The notes beneath the pieces were generated by a model, which saw nothing but the letters and a program-made list of their open reading frames with translations, searched no databases and was not told the DNA's origin. Positions 30,652 through 43,182 of a stretch of 64,000 nucleotides of DNA are shown here, one piece after another. The position numbers and the translations under genes were made by a program. Origin of the DNA: Tetraselmis striata (lineage: Eukaryota > Chlorophyta > Chlorodendrophyceae > Chlorodendrales > Chlorodendraceae); contig VCJN01000037.1 of assembly GCA_006384855.1 (NCBI GenBank), positions 124,001-188,000 on the forward strand, read 5' to 3'. How positions within the stretch are numbered: the stretch's first letter is position 1; each line of letters begins with the position of its first letter.

Positions 30652-32793
30652 TCACGCAGCAATAATCCAGCGCAGGGAGCTGAAGAGCGCCCTGATGAAT
30701 TCTGCCCACATATTCTTAATTTGGCGTAAGCACGTCCACCAGCAGCGTATGCTGGCTTGGGCCGATGAGCTTACTGCAGCAGCAACAGTTCTTGAAAATG
30801 GCCAATCGGTGGGGTGTATTAGCCCAAATCCGAAAGCTACTATTGTTCGCATAGTGCGGCCTTTCGGGAAGAGGCCATCCAGGCTTGATTTGGCTGCCCG
30901 GCGGACGGAGACTGGCGGATATCGGGGCCCGCCCGCCGAAGTCAGAGCGTGTAACTCAGTCTGCAACCGTATTCGTGTCACAGCTTCGATTTCTCCCACA
31001 ATGCTGTTTCCCTGATGGACAGCCAATACAGGTGGAAGCCACATACACACGGCAGCGTTAACTGCGAGACACTCAGTCAAATGAGCACATTTGTACGCGC
31101 ACGTCTCTGAAGGCAACATACCTTCAAGGCATTTAGGAATGCCAGATATGAGAGCAATGCCGTCTCTGACTGTATGCTTTTAAGACTCGCCACAACACTC
31201 TCAATTAGCTTGTTCGCCCCACCTCCTGCTCCTCGCCCGGGTCAGATCGGGAAGTTATGCTCTGTGATTATTTGCTCAGATATTTGCGGCGACAGGGGTC
31301 TTCGTGTAAGTAAGCCAGGGACCCCTGGGAGGGGAGAGGGGAGGAAGAGGGGGAGACCTGGTCGCAGCGATGTAGGCGACGGCAATGTTGACATCGACTC
31401 CAATATCACCTGAGAATGACAGAGCATGGTGTGTTAAGAAGGGCGGCTCATTGTTGTGCCAGGTGCAGTGAGGGACTAGCGTCTTACCTTGAGGCTGGAG
31501 TAGTACGGCATAAATGTTGCCACTAGGGATACAAGGTGCTCACGGGCTTCCATTGGTTGTCGCTGCAGGCATTTATTATCTGCATCCATTGCGATGACAG
31601 CAAGCAGAAACTTGTACATTGGGGCAAAATGGTAGCAGTTTGCATGCAGGTCTCCCCAGAAGAGATATCTTGCACCTTGGGGCAGACAGGCACACGGGGC
31701 ATGTTACACAAGCATCCATATAGGCATGAATACATGCAGGGGTGCAAACCTCTTTGTGAAAGCCTGCAGAAGATTGATGACGCGTGAAATGTGGGTGGCG
31801 TGCCTTGCACAAGCACATTCACATGCTTTAACTGATCAGATGCCGTTTCTGCCTCTTCCGTCAGCAGGAGACGTTTGTGCAGCAGGAGCGCGAACACAGG
31901 GGCGACATAAGGCTGCCCCCATAAGCTACACGAGAGCTGCACAAACAGGTCTGCTTCGGACTGGTAGTTGCAGTAGAACAAGCTCAAAATTTCGTAGAAG
32001 TAGAGATGCTCTGGTGTCTTCAAACATGCTGCGCCGATGTCGCAGCAGTACAACTGCAGTCAGGCTCGCGATCGTTCTTGTCCAACACTTAGCAGGTAAC
32101 ATTTTAGCCGAGACAGTACAACATGATGCATGCGCTACCCTCAAATCCCCCCCCCCCCCCCCCCCCCCCCCGGCGCTTCATACAGTTCTAGATTCAATGC
32201 TGCGTGATGAGGTGATACTAAACAGCATCACCAGATCCTGCATGGCAAGCATTGCTCCGAAGCAGAATACTTGCCTTTTGCACGTTTATCAAGCTCGCCA
32301 GTGACGTCCGCAAATATTTCCGAGCATATAATCTCCCTGCCCTCCTTCCCCTCGGTCACTGCGGCCTGCCAGAGGTGGCAGTCATAAGCGGAGACACATC
32401 ATGCAGAGGCTTGGAGGCAGATATAGGAGTGTCATAAGTGGTGCATCAATGATTTCATACATTACTTACTGATTCTCCGAAGGCTGATGACCTCACCAGT
32501 TTCAGTTTCCTAGTCACTTCCAGGTGCAGGGCTTTCTGCACACTTAAAAATCTGCTGCTGTGCAGCTCCTGTTTCCTGCTGCACATTGCGGAAGCTGCGG
32601 ACGCGCCACTGTGCCTCTCGCTGATCATGCCCTTCGTTTCGCTGATAACGTGCAGGAGCTACGTGCTGCAACACTGAAGTATCCCCTGGATTTCCCTTCA
32701 AAATCTGGATCACATTGACAGGGGCCGCGTATCGGTGGCTGGGCAGCGTGTCCGTATAAGCAAAAGGTGTGACTAGAGCACACGACGAAGTAG
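30652..32793 (-). CDS. Conserved-looking multi-exon protein, function unknown
   Basis: Minus-strand exons: 32585 upward (NVIQILKGNPGDTS), 32535-32470, 32332-32275, 32028-31804, 31763-31750 (a 14-base microexon), 31562-31488, 31409-31358, 31225-31122 and 31011-30652, ending in TGA. From 32535 onward every junction phase agrees by hand. Two introns use GC donors (AAG-GCAAGT after 32275, AAG-GCACGC after 31804). The protein is helical and not low-complexity (LYFYEILSLFYCNYQSEADL, RQPMEAREHLVSLVATFMPY, ANKLIESVVASLKSI). It reminds me of an uncharacterised plant protein family but I cannot name it. No start codon is visible, so the gene continues upstream of 32793. A poly-C run lies in the intron at 32147-32171. 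Confidence 0.65.
32147..32171. repeat. poly-C tract (25 C) in an intron
   Basis: Lies in intron 32029-32274 of the minus-strand gene, so it is poly-G on the sense strand, the opposite of most other tracts here. Confidence 0.95.
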
Positions 32794-33352
32794 CATGCCA
32801 TTCCTACAATAAGCTGGCTTCCCAGAAGCGCCGCTGGCAGGGGCGTGAGTGCGCGTAGGGAAGACGACCGGAATTGCTCGACGACTGGAATGAAGTGCCG
32901 AAAACGAGTTCGATTTCGGCACGGGCTGACGTTACGCGCGCGTGTATGATGAGATAGTATTGCTGCGGTGTTTGGGCCAGCTACGTAATAAAGTAACGAG
33001 TATTTTAGTATTTTGGTGTTTGGTCATGAAAATGCAGGCCACCCGATGATATAATACCCGATGATCAGCCTCCTGGCCCCGTAAGGATTAATCCTTAGTC
33101 GATCCCTGTAACCAAAAATTAGTCGACATCACAGGCGGCGGCGCAAGACGCGGCGCGACATGTGAATTCAAACCACACGCCGCATGCCCTGCAGATGTAG
33201 GATACACCGCATGCTCCGGTTGATGATGCCGTATCCTGAGGTCGGCCACCGATCTGGAACATCGATCTGAACTTGCGAGTACCTTCTGCTGCAGGCCCGT
33301 TTCGTGCAGCGGGCGTGGTTGCGCTGTTCCGGCCCGCCTGGTTCGCCCTCAC
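32794..33352. other. Divergent intergenic region
   Basis: Lies between the 5' ends of the minus gene (ending at 30652) and the plus gene (33353-35981). No exon is supported, although further 5' exons of either gene could hide here. Confidence 0.4.
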
Positions 33353-35981
33353 ATGGTTTGGGCACTAGCGGATACCATGCTCCAACGAAACACGTTACGG
33401 AGGCCTCGCGCCCTGGTGGTGTTAGCCTTGCTTGCCGGGTTGGCGGGAAGCGACTGGCGCAACACAGGATGCGCATTGGCTGCCGCTAGCGTTTCAGAGA
33501 ATCTGCTAGCGAGTCAAGGCGTAGTACCTGAACCGGAAACGCGGACACTACAGCGGGAGAGGGCTCCCAAACATGGTCAGGACTTAACTGCGTCTGATAT
33601 TCAACCAGAGGATCTCAGCGCACGCAGGCAAGACCTTCAAGGCGGTGGGGACGAAACGGTAAGCCTGGTAGCATGACCGTGGTGCATGTTCAGAGTGTCA
33701 TGAGCCTGCCTGTGGCATAACATTGCTGCTGTGCTGTGCAGGTTGCTAGTCTTAAGGCGCTTTTGTCTGCTGCTGAGGGCCGAGCAAAGCAAGCTGCGCA
33801 GGTAGGCCATTTAAATGTACGCAGACGGCCTACGCTCACATAATTGCATGGCGCTATCAGGCCCTTACGTTCTGCGCTTGCTGTACTTTTGCAGAGGGCG
33901 GAGGCTGCTTTTCATGCTGCGCGTGCTGAGCTAGAGAAAACAACAAAGGTGCTGCAGAGCCGCGTTACTGTTATCTTGTCCTGCCATTAATTGAAAGCCG
34001 TGTGCTGTCAGCTAGCGGGTAAAACCTGTGGAGCATGCTGTGGGTAGCTTGTGTCGCTGAAGCAAACGTTACCTATTGTGCGATCAAGGTCCAGACTCGC
34101 AATAAGGAAGCAGAGGAGCATGCCGCACTAATGGCCATAGACCTGGCGACCATGAAGGAAAAGGCAGAGAGGTGCGACCTCTTTGCTTTCCCTGGCTGCG
34201 CAACAACAGTGTGTGCGTACTGTGTGCGGTTATAATGATGGGCATGCCGTTTGTAGGTCAGAAGCAGTTTCAGATGAGCTTCAAATGCGCTTAAAAATCA
34301 CAGATGACAAGCTTAAACGCACAGAAATGAAGTTGCAAGAGCTCAGTGCTGCAAAGGTGCATCCATGTGATGTATTTTGATAGATATTAACGCTGGCTGA
34401 TGGCGTTTTTGCCCCCTACCATCCGTGTAATGTTGCCCTGTCACCACCGTTTGGAACCTTTTGTTGAACGGTTTAGTGCCGTTAACACCGATGCTCACTG
34501 CAGGCAAGTGTGGACATCATGCTTCGAAAATCCAGAGATGATCATGCGTCAATGCTGCGCCGAATGTCTGCTGACAAGGAAACGCATGCAAGAGACACAT
34601 TTCAGGTGTATTAACGTATATTTTCATCATGACTACGGTGCCTCACTTGTACATACCATACTAACATCATTGGTGCACCCTATTATCTGACAGTGTGCTC
34701 CTGGTGCAGGGATCGCGTCAGCACTGTGTTGAGCCTCGCCCACAACAGAACAAGGTACCATGGGGCTGCACTGAATTGGAATTCTGTACGCCTGCAGCAT
34801 GGCCACGCCTGACTGTCCTCACAACCGGCTTCAGCAGGTTGAAGTTGGTATAGCCGCATGGTTCCCGCCGATTTTGCTTAAGATTTGCAAGGATCTGGAG
34901 CGCATGTTAATAGATCCCCAGCACTTCCAAGCGACGAGAAGATTTCTTTCAAGTGCAATCCAATATCTGGAGCGTTTTGAATCTGCTGGAGTGTACAGTC
35001 AGTTTGAGGTACAACACAGCTTCATGAAGACAACCACATTTCCATGATTACACCGTTTGAGGCTGCCCACACCTACAGCGCACTCTGACTGCATTATATG
35101 ATTCTCATTGCACACATGCGTGCGCACACAAACACATACAAAGACACACAGACACGCCTGAGCGTAGGATATGGTGTTTGTGCTGATTGCTGGGGGCTGT
35201 CTGTGTACTTTCAGGAGCGGGTTTCGCGTATAGTAAGGTCGAATCCACATTTTGTGTTGCTGAAGAATCAAGCTCGGCCGCTGTCAATCGCCCTCCTTGG
35301 AATAACAGGTTGGGATCTGCGCCCCACTCGACATGCATTTACACATGAGCATCTCGCACTGTCTGCAGCTCTTGACACAGGTAATCTAACGCAAATGGCC
35401 TGGCCACATTTTCAGGTATTCTGGGGATTGCCATGGTCAGAAAACTCACTGCAGGCCATCACCAAGCACCTGATATCCCAAGGAGGAAGTTGTTTTCAAA
35501 GCCTCGTGCCCCGGCGGTCGACCATAACAGTGATGGCACTGCATCAAAGTCAGGCACAGTGGCAGGTAGCAGTGCCTCTGGCCAGGCAATCCGGAATCAG
35601 CCTCAAAACGGAGCCGATGCGCCAAAGCCTGCCCATGCAGGCGGTAGTCAATCCACAAGCTCTACAGCTACTGCTAGCCAGCATGTTGGCAAGGTACTAT
35701 GTTGAAATACACGCGTATTGGCATTCTCTGCATCAAACCTATTACTAGTCGCCAGCAAGCCCACAGACAAACACCGCTACAGCTCGCCTTCTGTGGTTCC
35801 GCTTACCTGATTAAGACGAAATGCTAACCACAAGGGGCACATGTTCTACAGTACTAAGAGTGCCCCCCCCCCCCCCCCCCCCCCCCCCTCCTTTCTGCTC
35901 TAATTGACGGCTGGTTTTGTTGGGTTCCGTCAGAGTGATTCATCAAGCAAGTTGACGCGGAGACAAGTGGCAAAGAAGTAG
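33353..35981 (+). CDS. Coiled-coil protein, multi-exon
   Basis: Exons: 33353-33658, 33742-33801, 33895-33948, 34089-34171, 34257-34356, 34504-34605, 34710-34754, 34838-35008, 35215-35308 (or to 35380), 35416-35693 and 35934-35981 (TAG). All introns are GT-AG and all phases fit, giving about 450 residues. The N terminus has an Arg-rich start and a hydrophobic stretch (RALVVLALLAGLAG), a possible signal or membrane anchor, if the ATG at 33353 or 33377 is right. The middle is a charged helical region (RAEAAFHAARAELEKTTK, DELQMRLKITDDKLKRTEMK) typical of a coiled coil. The C terminus is Ser/Ala/Gln-rich and ends KLTRRQVAKK. Short exons of 45-100 bases are typical of algal host genes. No family is recognised. 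It converges on the minus gene ending at 36287. Confidence 0.7.
35863..35888. repeat. poly-C tract (26 C) in the last intron
   Basis: Within intron 35694-35933 of the coiled-coil gene, on its sense strand. Confidence 0.95.
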
Positions 35982-36286
35982 AGGGCCAAGTGCTGACGGA
36001 AATTGAGGTAGACCATGGATGGCACAGATAGCAATTACGAGCAACTGGACCACAGCCAGAACTGTCAGCCATAGTAATCAAAAGGTGGGCCACGGTGAGT
36101 AGACCCTACCGGTCACACTATTTACGTGCAGTGCCCGAACAGTGCCAAGCAATGCCAATGCCAATTCATGGATAGCGCACAGGCGTGTTGGGCTCGTATA
36201 TATATATGGATGGCGCTTGACTTATCTCTCGAGGTATACCCACCGGCTGCTTACACAATGCCGTCACGCCGTCAGGGACATGCTAA

Positions 36287-39200
36287 TCAGCCAAAGATGT
36301 TTCTGACAGCGCTACCATTATCTGCATCGGTGGTCGCCGGGCAAGATGGGGGCATGCCACTGCTTTGGATATGGGATTCCTTTCTGGCTGTCCGCGGAGT
36401 TGCCAGACGCCTAAGGATCCCGGCAACACTGTTCTTCTTGCCCTGCACTGCACCGTTTAGTGGAGCCTGGGACAGCATCGCTGCACGCTCAATGGCAATA
36501 GATTCTGTCAGAGGCTGAGAACGCGGCGTGCATCCTCCCAGCAAGCTGGCAACGGAACGTGGTGTAGATATTGCATCTTTTCCACCGATGCGCTTCCGCT
36601 TGGCTTTCGTAGCTGGCACGGACGCCTGAGGGAGTCGGCTTGACATAGGCCTTTTCTCTTGAATGTGTGTTGCCCCTTGGCCAGCCAGTCCCACAGCCTG
36701 TGCATGAGGACCCGATTGTTTCGCAGCTGCAGGTAGATCAGGATCCACAGCACCCCCAGTCCTGCAATGCGAGTAGCTGCTGGGCTTGCGCAGTCGAGAA
36801 ACCCCTTTTGCCCACACGTCTCGCAGGCTTTTGCTATTGCCCTGAGCCACAGGGTTGCTGCCAACGAGATGAAAGCTGCTGCGTGAAGAGTCATTCGCCG
36901 TTGGGGGGACGTTCGTTTCAGCACTGGCCGTGCTTTTCAGTTCTGTGGACCCTGCACCTGTTGGCAGAGTTCTGGTCATCAGTCACAGGTGTAATATGGA
37001 TAGAGTTGGGAAAGCGCATGGGTTTGTAAATACCTTGCGGGTTGACTTGGGCCTTGGGCAGCGGTCTCCTGGGCAAGCACTCGCGTGATCTGACAGCTTT
37101 AGGTGTCAACACCCCGTGTACATTGGCTGCAGGCTTCCTGTCACGTGACGCTCGCTGTGTTATGGAGTGCGATGCTGTTGCTGGCACCGAACTCCCCTGA
37201 CGTGCAACGTGGCCATCTCTCTCCATGCCATTTGACAGATCATGTGCACTCAACAGACCCCTGTCTGAAGCACATGCTTTCTGTTCCACGATGTGCTTTG
37301 CCAGGGACTTTCCGGAGACAGATTCGGGCTGACTTCTGGCACAATTATCAGCGAGACTAAAGGCTGATGATGCCATGTTGGACGTTGCTGTGCTTGAAGC
37401 CTTACTCTGGAATTTCAACGGCAGGTCGTCGGCATTGAAATGGCTCGCGAATAGGGAACCTGGAGCTGCCGCATCAGATGAGGCAGCACTCTCGAGCGGA
37501 TGAGTGGGGAATGTCCATACAGTGGCAGCTGTGGAACACATGCTCTCTGCTGCAGCCATGAATGTTGGGCAAGATGCGGCACCTACAAGCAGAATGTGAC
37601 TCAGCTCACGCAACAGACACAGGACGCCGCCACTAGATGGCAGCAATCCATGTCAAATGACAAGATGTCCCTGTGAATGTGTGCCCTGTGTGACGTACCT
37701 CCAAAAAGTTCATGGGGACGGACATCCGTTGGCGCTGCCGCAGGTGTGATTGCATCCACACTTGCAGTGCCACTGAACCGAATCATGCGGGAATGCAAAA
37801 GAGGAGATCAGTGTTGTGGTAGACAGGGCAGGCACAGCACATCCAGCAGTGGATCTTCTAGCTAGGATTCATTCGCTGGCACTACAAGGTTAGCCATAGG
37901 AAGGTTTTGCACAGCTAGCGGATTGCAGACATGCCATTTAGGTTGCAAAACCGTGTATATCCACATATTTAATGCCCACTTACAAAGTACAATACCTCCG
38001 CACTACTGTAAACCAGACCCTCACATCCAGTGCCACGCCCATGGATTGAGTTGCCTCCTGGCAGGCCCATGCGGTTGAAAAATCCACACAGAGGAAAATT
38101 ACTCCTTGCATGGCGTTTCCTCACCGGGATTTGAATTGCAAAGGTGTGGGAACTTGGCAAATCTCCGCAATGGATTTTACCGGCTGCCCTGCAAGTGACG
38201 GCCTTCCATCAATCGCCTTGGAAGTGCTAGCCTGTAGCCACCAACCAGACAAGTCAACGTGGCCCAAAAAGGTATGGAGATAAACTGTAGAAACCTAGGT
38301 AAGGCAGCTGACGCACAACCGTGCACATGCATACAATGTGGCAATGTGCCCATACCCCATTGAAAAAGTGGAAGGAGCTTTTGGGCGCCCTGAGCTTGGA
38401 CGAGTTCTTCAGCGATCTGCCTGCGCCTCCAATGCTGCCCCGGAAATGCCCAGGCGAGGCAGCTCCAAGAGAAAAGCAATTGCTTTGCGCAGCGGAGGCC
38501 GCATCCGCTAATTGCACTGGCGCCTTACCGAAATGCCCAGTCTCAAGACTCTTGGCAAGCGCATTTGCATCTTCAAGAATGGACTGCATCTTCTCAGGCT
38601 CTGGAGAGACACATGGATCTGGAGCCCTCTGCTGGTCTCCACCCGCGACTTCAATGTCCAAAGCACAGGGGCTGGAAGGGCCAGGGAGAGCCATGCTAAC
38701 ACCGGTCAATACCATGCTGGCGTCAATGTCCCACGCTGATTTTTTCGCAAACGACCAAATGGGGGAAGGGATCGCAGTCGCTGCGGATTGGTCTGGGGCT
38801 CGGATGAGATCAGAGACTGGCTGCTCCAGCGTTGGCGATGCCTCGCCCTGATGACCATAAGCCGTGGCGTATTTCTGCTCTGCGGGGCAGTTTGGGGAAT
38901 GTCCTGGAGTAGGGAAGTTGGAAGAGGGTGCAGGGGACTTGCCCTGTCATAAAACACACATGAATGTTGGATTCGTATGCCTTAACAGCAAGCAATGTTC
39001 AGTTGGTGATGCAGCAGTGCGGCACATACCTTGGATGCTGGGGAAGAATGCGGTGAATAGAACGCGTCATCCTGATTTCCAGGGGAGTCAGTGTCAGTAG
39101 GGAATGTCGATCTAACCGCACGTGGCTCCGTGGGGGGAACACTGCCTGGAGAGTAGAACGTGTCACCCTCGGAAAGGGCTTGCATCTGCTGAACTGTAGG

Positions 39201-41137
39201 AGGTACTGACAAAGGCGATAGGGATTTGCAGCCAGTTGCTACTGGTGTGATAAAAGAACCCCCTGAGCCCGCAGTTGGTGCGTCCATCGTAGAACAAAGA
39301 TCGTGTTGCGCGTCAAAGGAGCGATGCGAGTCAGCACCCGCTACAGCTTTGGCTGGTGTGCTTGAGACAGTGTCACTCATAGGCGGCTGGTTGCTGCACT
39401 GAGAGTGTGGAGTGCGTGTGTTGAGAGCTATATCGATGGTCCGTACGAAGACGCTTCCCCGGACATCAGCTTCATCATCCCCATAGAAAACATTATTGCG
39501 AAGACCGAGCCACTTGTCATCAGGAGTGGCCGCCTGCGCGGAGTCGCCTGCCTGTTCACACCATGCGCCTGTCGTAGCTGCGTGATCGCAATGCACGCTC
39601 TGGAATCCGGCTGACTGCTGATATGCTTTGGCTGGCCTGCTACTGGGTGCATTGGCATAAGCCGTCGCGGGTGCTGGGCAAGCAGCAGCAAGAGCCGCTC
39701 CATGCCCTGCCAATCCCAGCTCAGTGGAGCACCTTCGAGATTCCAACATGGACTCCTCCCTCTTGAAGCCGTGGCAATTGCCAGCACCCCCATGTAGGTG
39801 AGCTTCCGGGAGTTCAAGAAGTAAACTTGACGCACAGAGTTGCAAGGCCTCTTCCCTCAATGAGAGGCATTCTCCACGCTCGAGGTGCAGCTCCTGCACT
39901 GCTAGTTCGATGACATGTTCTACAATGGAAGTTGCAATCTCCGTGGATGGCTGCTCTGAGCTGTAACCTCTGGCAATGGCTGCAGCTGGTTGAGTAACAT
40001 GCCCAATGGGACCCCGGGTTTGGCATGCGCTGGATTTGCCGAGCACCTGTTGACGATGGTGGGAATGAGGAACGTCAATTCCAACATTGAGCGCGGTAAC
40101 AAGGCTTATCAGAACAGCAAACGCGGCCTTGGCTGTGGGTGCATGAAGTACCTCCCCAGACGAAAGCGCAGCCTTGTTGCCAGGAGGTCCGCTGGACTGC
40201 TCCATACCACAGGGCATGCCTGTGGAACCTCCGTGGCCGGCGGGGGACCTAGAAGAGCTGGGTTCCACATCAGCTTGCAGTCTGAGGCGGGAAGGTTGGG
40301 TTCCTGGCTGCACCTTCCGTGAGCGCCCGACAATGTCTGGAGATGCTGGAAGAGAGGTTCTCAGAAAATCCAGTGTGTCTGCTTCGTCCTCAAGGCCGGG
40401 CTGTCCAAAGCATAGCTCCGCCTGAAACGTCTTGTCAAATTCGGAGTCTGACCTGTATGGTCAGCCCACATGCTATTAGAGGGGGTGACGACCAGGGCGG
40501 CGGGCGGAAGAGGGGGGGGGGGGGGGGGGGGGGGGGTAGCCCTGGCCTACCTTAGGAAGGCTCGGCAGTCGTCTGTGCGCCTCGAAACAGGACACTCAGG
40601 CGCAGATTCGGCTGCGGCCTCGGCGTCTAGTTCGGCCAGTAGCGCCTCGCCTACGTCCCCATCAAGATCATTAAATACTCCGCTGTGCCCTGGGTCGCAA
40701 TCGTTGCTTACGAGACGGTCTTGCCAGCAAGAGGTTGCAAAACTGTCACGCCCGCGCACGCTGACGGCGCGGCGCGGCGCCGCCACACGAGGACGAGAGG
40801 CGCTGGGGGCTGACACCTCTGCCGCCCCGACTGCCAAAGAACTAAAGCTCTGAAGCAGGCCTTCCTCTTCTGTAACAGCTCGATCGAAGCCGGCGTCCAA
40901 CCAAGCACTGGTATTGACTTGTCCCTCTGCCCGACCCGAAGCGGGTTGACCCACGCGGTGACGATGCTGGTCAGCGCCTGGAATGGCACGTGACGGTGAA
41001 GACAGCAGCTTCACAGGGGAGCCGCATTGAAGCCCAAATCCACCAGTATGCTGCAGCGCGTAAGGTGAGAGTGAGGGCGAGGAGTTGTTGTCCGGTACAT
41101 CCACTAGTGGCGCCCGGGGAAGGCGCTCAGCCGCCAT
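36287..41137 (-). CDS. Large Ser/Pro-rich, mostly disordered protein
   Basis: Minus-strand exons: 41137-40551 (ATG at 41137; the frame is open to a GTG at 41182), 40452-39030, 38943-38356, one or more small exons between 38356 and about 37697, one ending near 37697 (TDVRPHELFG), 37582-37034 and 36957-36287 (TGA). Phases agree at all junctions that could be resolved, giving about 1300 residues. The sequence is Ser/Pro/Ala-rich with few hydrophobic blocks. A motif D-x-FYSP-x-S recurs (GDTFYSPGSVPP, DDAFYSPHSSPA). A helical island IVEHVIELAVQELHLERGE lies in exon 2. The C-terminal exon has basic TPR/TPK-type sites (STPRSVASL, RRLATPRTARK) that would suit kinase targets or microtubule and chromatin contacts. 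No family is recognised. The absence of stops in long exons argues for a real gene. Confidence 0.65.
40512..40536. repeat. poly-G tract (25 G) in intron 1 of the Ser/Pro-rich gene
   Basis: Poly-C on the gene's sense strand, beginning 14 bases after the donor GTAGGC. Confidence 0.95.
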
Positions 41138-41662
41138 GAGGTGCGCCGTGGAGGCGTCGCAGGGAGAGAGGATACGGTCCACCGGTCAACGTCGGGTCAA
41201 AAGGACACCCCGGAGCATAAACCTGGCACCACAGGAGGGAGCTCCGATGCTGCTGTTCTAGCGCGGTGGATTACAGGATGAGGTAATGAAAGCCAGGGAG
41301 GACACGGGCAGTGCGCCTACTTGTCGGCAAGAGCGGCGTAGCCGCGGTTGAGCAGGCCAGGGGGGCGAGGTGTGACGCTTGTCATGGGTGGGGGCGGGGT
41401 GGGGTTGACCTTGCGTCTTGTGTCTGTACATTATTAACTTTTTGGTTACAGGGAGAGCGTCTGTACATTATCCTTTGATGTTTTGTTAAATACAATACGG
41501 GTACTGTCAATAGTGTGAACGAATTGTTTTTATTAAAACCTAGATTAATATACTAACATGTAATGTTAACGGAGTGCTGTGTAGCCGCGGTTTCGCCGCT
41601 ATGAGAAGAAGAGGCGGGGGGCCCTTACCTGTACACGCTAACACGCCACGCGGTTCATCGAT

Positions 41663-41710
<48 letters not shown>

Positions 41711-41983
41711 ACAAATGTATATCTATATGTATATGGCGAATATATATATATATACATATATTGTTTACTGCTAGCAGTAGTTCGTATATGTTTAGGGTTT
41801 TAGGATATTGGCAGTAGTTCGTCTATGGAGGTCGTGTGCAGGTTTCGTGCTGTAGCTATCACGGCATTAGCAAAGCAGGGGGCTTGCAGTTTTGCCAAAG
41901 AGGTGTCAGATCTCTTACAACGTTTGGCACAGGGGCTCAGGCCCCAAAGCAATGTCACCCCGTCGTACTTAGCCCCGTGCAAT
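41138..41983. other. Gene-free interval with an AT microsatellite
   Basis: (AT)n at 41667-41706 with a degenerate continuation to 41760. The phrase ATTAGCAAAGCAGGGGGCT appears at 41868 and again at 42012. TTTTGCCAAAGAG at 41891 recurs at 46892, beyond the other end of the DIRS element, and might be part of its terminal repeats. Confidence 0.6.
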
Positions 41984-43160
41984 TCAAACCTCTATAATTC
42001 TCAATATGACCATTAGCAAAGCAGGGGGCTCGCAGTTTTGCCAACATGTCGCCGTTTGGCGTGGCAGCCTGGCTGGTTGACCGCCCCAGGGGGTCATCCA
42101 GCCAAAGAGGTGCAATGCTGCCGGACACGGCAGCACTGTTGGGTCGAAATAGATGTAGTTGAGCACCACGTTGGACTCCATCGCCCAGCCGCCGAAGTAT
42201 TTGATCTTCTGCATCGTCACGCCGATCACGTACGCGGCTGTTGTGGCCCCCGTGCGGAGGGAGTGGGACGTCCATTTGGCCCCGCGAGGGGCGGGGGGCT
42301 CATGCACTGCTGCCAGCACCAGTTGCAGCCAGCCAGCTGGTGAGGGTGTCCGCCGTCCATTTGGCCTGGCTCTCGCGCCGGTTGATGGCCCATCGCGCCG
42401 CTAGCATGCGGACGCCGGCGAACACGTGACGGGCGGCATCAAAGTAGTGCAGCATCGCCGTGATGTCGGCATGCGCTGACGGTGGCAGCTGACACAACAA
42501 CTTTTTGCTTGCATCCGCGCAACGCTGGCCTTTCCGGTCACGATGGTATAGGAGGATCCCGCCGTCCGGGCCGACCGTTAGGTCGCCCGTACGACACTCC
42601 ACCCCCGCTCCTCCGCGGCAGAAAAACAGACAAAGCACGACGATTGTCAGGCTGGCGCGGAACAGCTCCACGCACCACGGTACTTGGGTCCGTGCCCCAT
42701 GTAGGTCCCAGCTCCAGCCGTAGGGCGTTTGCCAGGTCAGGGCTTTCAGCACCACACGCGCGGGCAATGGGGGCCGCATCAGCTCGGGGTTTCGCGTCAC
42801 CTGCGACGCAGCAAGGCCCTTGCGGACCCTGCTCACCAGATCGCCCAGAGCCATCGGCTCCCGGCCGTGGTCCTTGAAGAAGTTGTTGACGGCCGACAGG
42901 TAAGGCTGCAAGCTTTGATCGTCCCCAGGTTGCCCAACCACGTGACGTACCGTGTCATAGTCTCGGGATCGGCAGTAAGGGCCGGTCGCTGCTGCTCTTC
43001 GCAGAAACGGAAATATTGCTTTATGCAACTGGCGTAAGACGCCGCAGTGGTCGGCGCCCACGCAGCTGATAGGAGCTCCAGGGTTTGGACGCCAAGGGTG
43101 TCATACCCTAGAACCCGTGTCATGTACGGGCGCATCGAATCAGCCCACGGCGTCGTGCAG
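41984..43160 (-). pseudogene. DIRS tyrosine recombinase
   Basis: The N-terminal core-binding part reads WAPTTAASYASCIKQYFRFC and LQPYLSAVNNFF. The catalytic part contains HSLRTGATTAAYVIGV (second catalytic Arg with its His-x-x-Arg context), KYFGGWAMESNVVLNYIYF (the Gly-Trp box and the expected nucleophile Tyr) and an end near 41984. The N-terminal core and the rest are in different frames (shift near 42900-43000), and the final HSLR block is in a third frame near 42320. Such enzymes insert a circular cDNA without target duplication (family knowledge). Confidence 0.75.
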
Positions 43161-43182
43161 CTCGCGACCTCGACGCGGTACT

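Noticed and set aside
32337..32409. Extra exon reading PLHDVSPLMTATSGRP
   Set aside because: It would require a 23-base intron; a direct 32470 to 32332 junction keeps the phase with a 135-base intron.
32510..32520. In-frame TAG in the gene 30652-32793 as evidence for UAG recoding
   Set aside because: A better exon boundary (acceptor before 32535, frame KALHLEVTRK) avoids the TAG and restores all phases.
42482..43037. Plus-strand ORFs across the DIRS recombinase
   Set aside because: Antisense shadows of recombinase and RT in GC-rich sequence.
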